Shown: piece by piece, positions 60,340 through 64,000 of the stretch
How the letters are laid out: the number at the start of each line of letters is the position of its first letter
Numbering within the stretch: position 1 is the first letter of the stretch
From: Nilaparvata lugens
Lineage: Eukaryota; Arthropoda; Insecta; Hemiptera; Delphacidae
Assembly: GCF_014356525.2 (NCBI RefSeq)
Contig: NC_052518.1
Location: 26,189,160-26,253,159, forward strand
Reading direction: 5' to 3'
DNA: 64,000 nt
Made by a program: the position numbers and the translations under genes
The notes under the pieces: model-generated
What the model saw: only the letters and a program-made list of their open reading frames with translations
Database searches by the model: none
Told to the model about the DNA's origin: nothing

Positions 60340-60885
60340 TGATTTTTAACATTATGAAACAATATCGGGGGACCGAGCGATACTCTGGAGTATAAAAGCA
60401 TAGAAAATTTTTAACGAAAGATTGAATTTATAGTTTATATTTATTTATTTATTCATTTCCTCATTCGTACTATTATTTTTACAGTTATATGAGGAGGCAC
60501 AACAGGCTTATGACCAAAACTGTCCCTTTTCAAATTTATACTACAGTCCAAATCAAAATCTAGGTTAAGCTACTATCACTCATCAAAATAACAATTCATT
60601 CACACTTCAAAGAACAAACACATAATCAATTACAAATAGATATACTATGAATTCTATTTAGAATGATATAGTATGTTTGCTACAATATTTATTAATATAC
60701 TATGTACTATTCTACACTAACAGCATCTAGTTACTATTTTGGACTTTCTGAAGTAAACATGTTTTCTAAAAAAATGAGAAATAAACGAAAATAAGTTCAT
60801 CTTGCTGAATTTTTCTTCTCAAGAGAACAGCTGAATGATCGATCCCACACATGCACTCGTTCACTCACTTACATTACCATCGACA
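60340..60885. other. Unassigned repeat-like stretch
   Basis: ATATCGGGGGACCGAGCG at 60362 is the inverse counterpart of CGAGCGAAGCTCGATGCCCC at about 61891, so this may be the start of a repeat family also present in inverse orientation at 61590-61915. AT-rich in the middle, with TTATTTATTTATT. Confidence 0.4.
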
Positions 60886-60887
60886 GA

Positions 60888-61075
60888 CGACAAAATTTCC
60901 AGCTGTTTTTCCAAGGACGTATTTATCCTTTTAATGTCCTTCAGCAAGTTATCCCAGGGTTGAGACCTAGTGCAATCGAATTTTCATATCATTGTTCCAA
61001 ATTTCGTGAGAATCGTTAGAGTCGTTTTTGAGATCCGGTCACATACAGATCTAAACATCTAAACATATAAACAGA
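60888..61075. repeat. Dispersed repeat, left inverted copy
   Basis: CAGCTGTTTTTCCAAGGACG, then TTATCCTTTTAATGTCCTTC, then GAGACCTAGTGCAATCGAAT and GAGAATCGTTAGAGTCG. The reverse complement of 61596-61745 has the same blocks in the same order. They are two copies of one unnamed transposon family in opposite orientation. Confidence 0.75.
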
Positions 61076-61085
61076 GATTGCTCGT

Positions 61086-61087
<2 letters not shown>

Positions 61088-61116
<29 letters not shown>

Positions 61117-61143
61117 TATATATATATTATATATATATATATA
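61088..61143. repeat. TA dinucleotide microsatellite
   Basis: TATATA runs with two short interruptions. Confidence 0.95.
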
Positions 61144-61520
61144 CAGTAATTGCTCGTTTAATAGTATAGGATATAAGCTCATGTTCGCTGAAAGGCGCGA
61201 TGTTCGGCGGAATGCACGGTTTGCTGCGCAATTCGAGGTTCGGTTTGGCATGTGTGGACAGACGCACCGTTAGATGTTACAGGACCAGTGGCGTATCCAG
61301 GGGGGGATACGGGGATGTATCCCCCCCCCCGAAATGGAACCTGAATTTTTTTGTAGCTGGATCAGCCATAAAAATTAGCATCTAATACCATATTTTCGTT
61401 GTATTGTACTATGTAAGTCGAGAAATATATAAGGGATGAGAGAATAGCACTGCAATAGCATAGCAATGATGATAATAATGAGCTATCCTATTATATTAAG
61501 CAAGCAATTTCTGTATTTAT

Positions 61521-61584
61521 ATATCTGGTTATTTTTATATCTGGTTATTTTTATATCTGGCTATTTTTATATCTGGTTATTTAT
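61521..61584. repeat. Four tandem 16-bp units
   Basis: ATATCTGGTTATTTTT occurs four times in direct succession with one substitution and a shortened last unit. Confidence 0.85.
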
Positions 61585-61595
61585 GTTTAACGGAT

Positions 61596-61745
61596 CTCGA
61601 AAACGGCTCTAACGATTTTCACAAAATTTGGAACATAGTAGGTTTATGATATAGATTTGATTGCACTAGGTCTCATCCTTGGGAAAACTCGCTGAACGAC
61701 ATTAAAAGGATAATTCATCCTTGGCTGAAACAGCTGTGGATAGTA
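61596..61745. repeat. Dispersed repeat, right inverted copy
   Basis: GATCTCGAAAACGGCTCTAA, CACTAGGTCTCATCC, CATTAAAAGGATAA and GAAACAGCTGTGG are the inverse of blocks at 60888-61075. Similarity continues weakly to about 61915 (CGATGCCCCGATATA). Confidence 0.75.
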
Positions 61746-62699
61746 AAAAAGTGAATGAGCGAGTAAGTATGTGAAAAATCAAAATATCGCATCCCCGAAA
61801 TTCATAAGATGACGTATAGCCAGCTGTGAAATATAAACACGATCATTTTAGAGAATTTTATGTTCTGTTCATCAATAAATGAAAATAACGAGCGAAGCTC
61901 GATGCCCCGATATAATAATGAGCTATTTTGTCTAGTGCGTAGGGACTAGATAGCAGGGGATAGAGAAACTACAGATAGCACTTCAAAGTTAGTTCACGTT
62001 TTACCCATCATGAAGAAATTCAATATATCTTATATTGCTCTAGTTGATTATAGTTTTTTATTCAGTTTCGTGCATATCCTTAAACAAAGCTCCAGCAGCT
62101 TCTTTTAGAGAGTACCCTCGAAAATTTCACAGTTATTATGAGGGGGCGTAGTTTTCATCATTAGTGTCCAGGAGGGACACTAATATTTGAAAAAAATGTT
62201 TTATTCCCCCCCCTCTAAAACAATGTAAGTTTAAACACTCAGGTAAAAATCATGTAAATTTGAAAAAGTAGTGAATAAACATAAAACTGAACTAGCTTGT
62301 TATCTAATAATGAGTAGGACTTCTGCAAAATCACTATTTTTTTAAACAATTGAATGACTGTAATAAAATTCGACTCCATTCCCATATTTGTTATTCAATC
62401 AGAAACCCAAAGGCCTATGAAATTTTCAAGGGAAATTGAAATAATAAGCGGACTACTGATCACCAAAGAAACTTGAATGGAATGTTTGTTTTCAAGTGGA
62501 AATTGCGTAAAATCGCACCAAATTGAAGGTATATTTTCAAAATTTTCCGGGGCCCCTTTTGGTGGGGAGTATTCCACACCCCCCACACCCCCTGGTGTCC
62601 CCCTCAAAGTTTAGGTGCTTTCTACTACAATGTTATAGTCCCCCCCCCCAATTTTTTTTCTGGCTACACCACTATACAGGACATTTATACAGATTAAAG

Positions 62700-63250
62700 G
62701 CCAAAGCAACATAATTATCTCAACTATAATTAAGGAAAAGAACTGGCATATACACGTACGGAGTAGAAAAATTATGTTTAACACATAATCACGTCTCAAC
62801 GACTGGACTGTTCAACTTGAAATGTTGCATATAAATTCTTTATTAACCAAGGATGGTTATAGACCTATTTTCGATTCTTAAAGATTTGATCAGATCAAGT
62901 TTTCAGTTTGTCAAGTTTCAAAATAGACCCTTGCGGAGCACGGGTTACCTGCTAGTTAACAATAACAATCGTTTACCAAAGTTGTTGGCGTCCGTTATAT
63001 CTGTGTTGACATTCTCGAAACTCAAACCAAAACAATGTTTGTTTAGTGACATTCACAAATACATGTATTGAAAACGTTTTCAGAACACAATAGGAACAAT
63101 AGAAAACAAAAGAGAGCCTCTGCACGCAAGAATCACACAATCGCGTAAAAGTGCGCCAAAGACTATGTAAGCCGGGAGATTCAAAACCGATCTGAAGAAA
63201 TCAAATCGCTCGAACGGTTTTTCGGATTTAGAGGGGGAAGGAGGCATGAA
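62700..63250. other. Unassigned non-coding stretch
   Basis: There is no supported gene. GCGGAGCACGGGTTACCTGC at about 62933 resembles the CGGAGCACGGG-type end of the dispersed repeat family, but no partner was found. Confidence 0.4.
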
Positions 63251-63256
63251 AATATT

Positions 63257-63417
<161 letters not shown>

Positions 63418-63738
63418 CTTAAAACTATGTATGGAGTGGTTACTGTTTTTTTTCATATTTAGTTAAATTTTATTCATAGTTAACGTTTCGTTTTTTTCAA
63501 AGTGCTGATGTAATTAGACCATAAATGAATGCGTTTTGAAGAAAGAGACAGTCAGACAGTGATTGAAATTTAATACTGTCATACTGTTTACGCATACCGG
63601 ACGGGATTTGTGAGTTCAATGATCTTTGATTGTTGCAGTGTTCATGTCGTGTAATGTGTAAATTATACTAAATTTAGACCTATATTAATTTAGTAAAAAA
63701 TCATTCAGGTTGTCTAGTTGTAAAATGAATTTCTTGAT

Positions 63739-64000
63739 TTATTTTCTAAATAACTGACGTGACATTATTTTCCTTGTTATTACTGGAAGTGAATTGAATA
63801 TTTTTATAGCTATGTATTTGAAGTGTCGTCTGGAATGTTCTAATCTTGGTTTTAGGAGGTTAATGTCCTGTGAATTCCTGAGGTTTATTTTTTCTCTCAT
63901 CTGTTGAATATCGAAATTATTTTCAGTTAAATCCAGCATTGCTTTGAATAGAAAAGAATGTCTCACTGGTAATATTGATAGTTCTCTGAAGGGCATCATT
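63739..64000 (-). pseudogene. C-terminal end of a non-LTR retrotransposon ORF, continues past the window
   Basis: The minus-strand frame contains MPFRELSILPVRHSFLFKAM, LLKPRLEHSRRHFKYIA and IKIFNSLPVITRKIM before a stop near 63739. The R.HF.Y.A.K.FNSLP segment is the usual end of RTE/CR1-type ORF2. The frame is open to the right edge, so more of the element should lie beyond it. Confidence 0.65.

Larger units (their letters stand above)
61286..62674. mobile_element. hAT-like non-autonomous element with 8-bp target duplication
   Basis: The left end is CAGTGGCGTATCCAG. The right end read inversely is TAGTGGTGTAGCCAG (12 of 15 match). TACAGGAC flanks both ends (61278-61285 and 62675-62682), a perfect 8-bp target duplication. 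Both ends have long G/C homopolymers just inside (CCAGGGGGGG; the inverse ATTGGGGGGG). No transposase frame is present over 1389 bp. It contains the right inverted copy of a dispersed repeat and a 16-bp tandem repeat. Confidence 0.8.

Overview
The window is AT-rich eukaryotic DNA with small exons bounded by canonical GT/AG splice sites, long repeat-filled introns and a mixed transposon load (Jockey/CR1-like non-LTR, BEL/Pao, hAT, mariner, PIF/Harbinger, tRNA-derived SINEs). This fits an insect. A hemipteran is my best guess from the look of the repeats, but the sequence alone does not fix the species.

The host gene I can identify is a filamin (orthologue of Drosophila cheerio) on the minus strand. 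Its exons, in transcription order, lie at 48767-48931, 48077-48249, 46298-46454, 45933-46062, 44792-44942, then an exon pair B (168 bp) and A (131 bp) present twice in a 922-bp tandem duplication (43438-43605 and 42870-43000; 42516-42683 and 41948-42078), then 30404-30539 and 5499-5625. Splice phases agree at every junction if only one B/A pair is used. The exons encode about four and a half Ig-like filamin repeats from the rod before hinge 1, then a hinge exon. The N-terminal actin-binding exons should lie beyond 64 kb and the C-terminal repeats beyond base 1. Two introns are very large: about 11.4 kb (30540-41947) and about 24.8 kb (5626-30403).

Downstream of the hinge exon, a GC-raised open exon at 1710-2094 ends in the same splice phase as the hinge exon. 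It could be an alternative first coding exon for a short, C-terminal filamin isoform. A separate promoter-like patch with an untranslated first-exon look lies at about 20649-20767, also on the minus strand.

The introns hold most of the window's structure. From left to right: a degenerate ~130-140-bp satellite (700-1560); a tRNA-derived SINE (about 9.0 kb); a hAT MITE with a perfect 8-bp target duplication (16743-17041); a broken Jockey-like non-LTR element (17.2-19.5 kb) inserted in a degenerate ~150-170-bp repeat; a degenerate array carrying CCAAT and RFX X-box-like sites (22.7-24.1 kb); a mariner-type MITE (27959-28322); a perfect 138-bp-arm palindrome (31390-31733); and a 6.3-kb minisatellite of about 205 31-bp units (34455-40797) inside the 11.4-kb filamin intron.

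Right of the filamin exons (49.5-64 kb) the DNA is almost all mobile: several 5'-truncated non-LTR elements, a fold-back element, a PIF/Harbinger-type unit with 3-bp target duplications (56422-60332) that contains a BEL/Pao pol fragment, a hAT-like element with 8-bp target duplications (61286-62674), and a long CA microsatellite.
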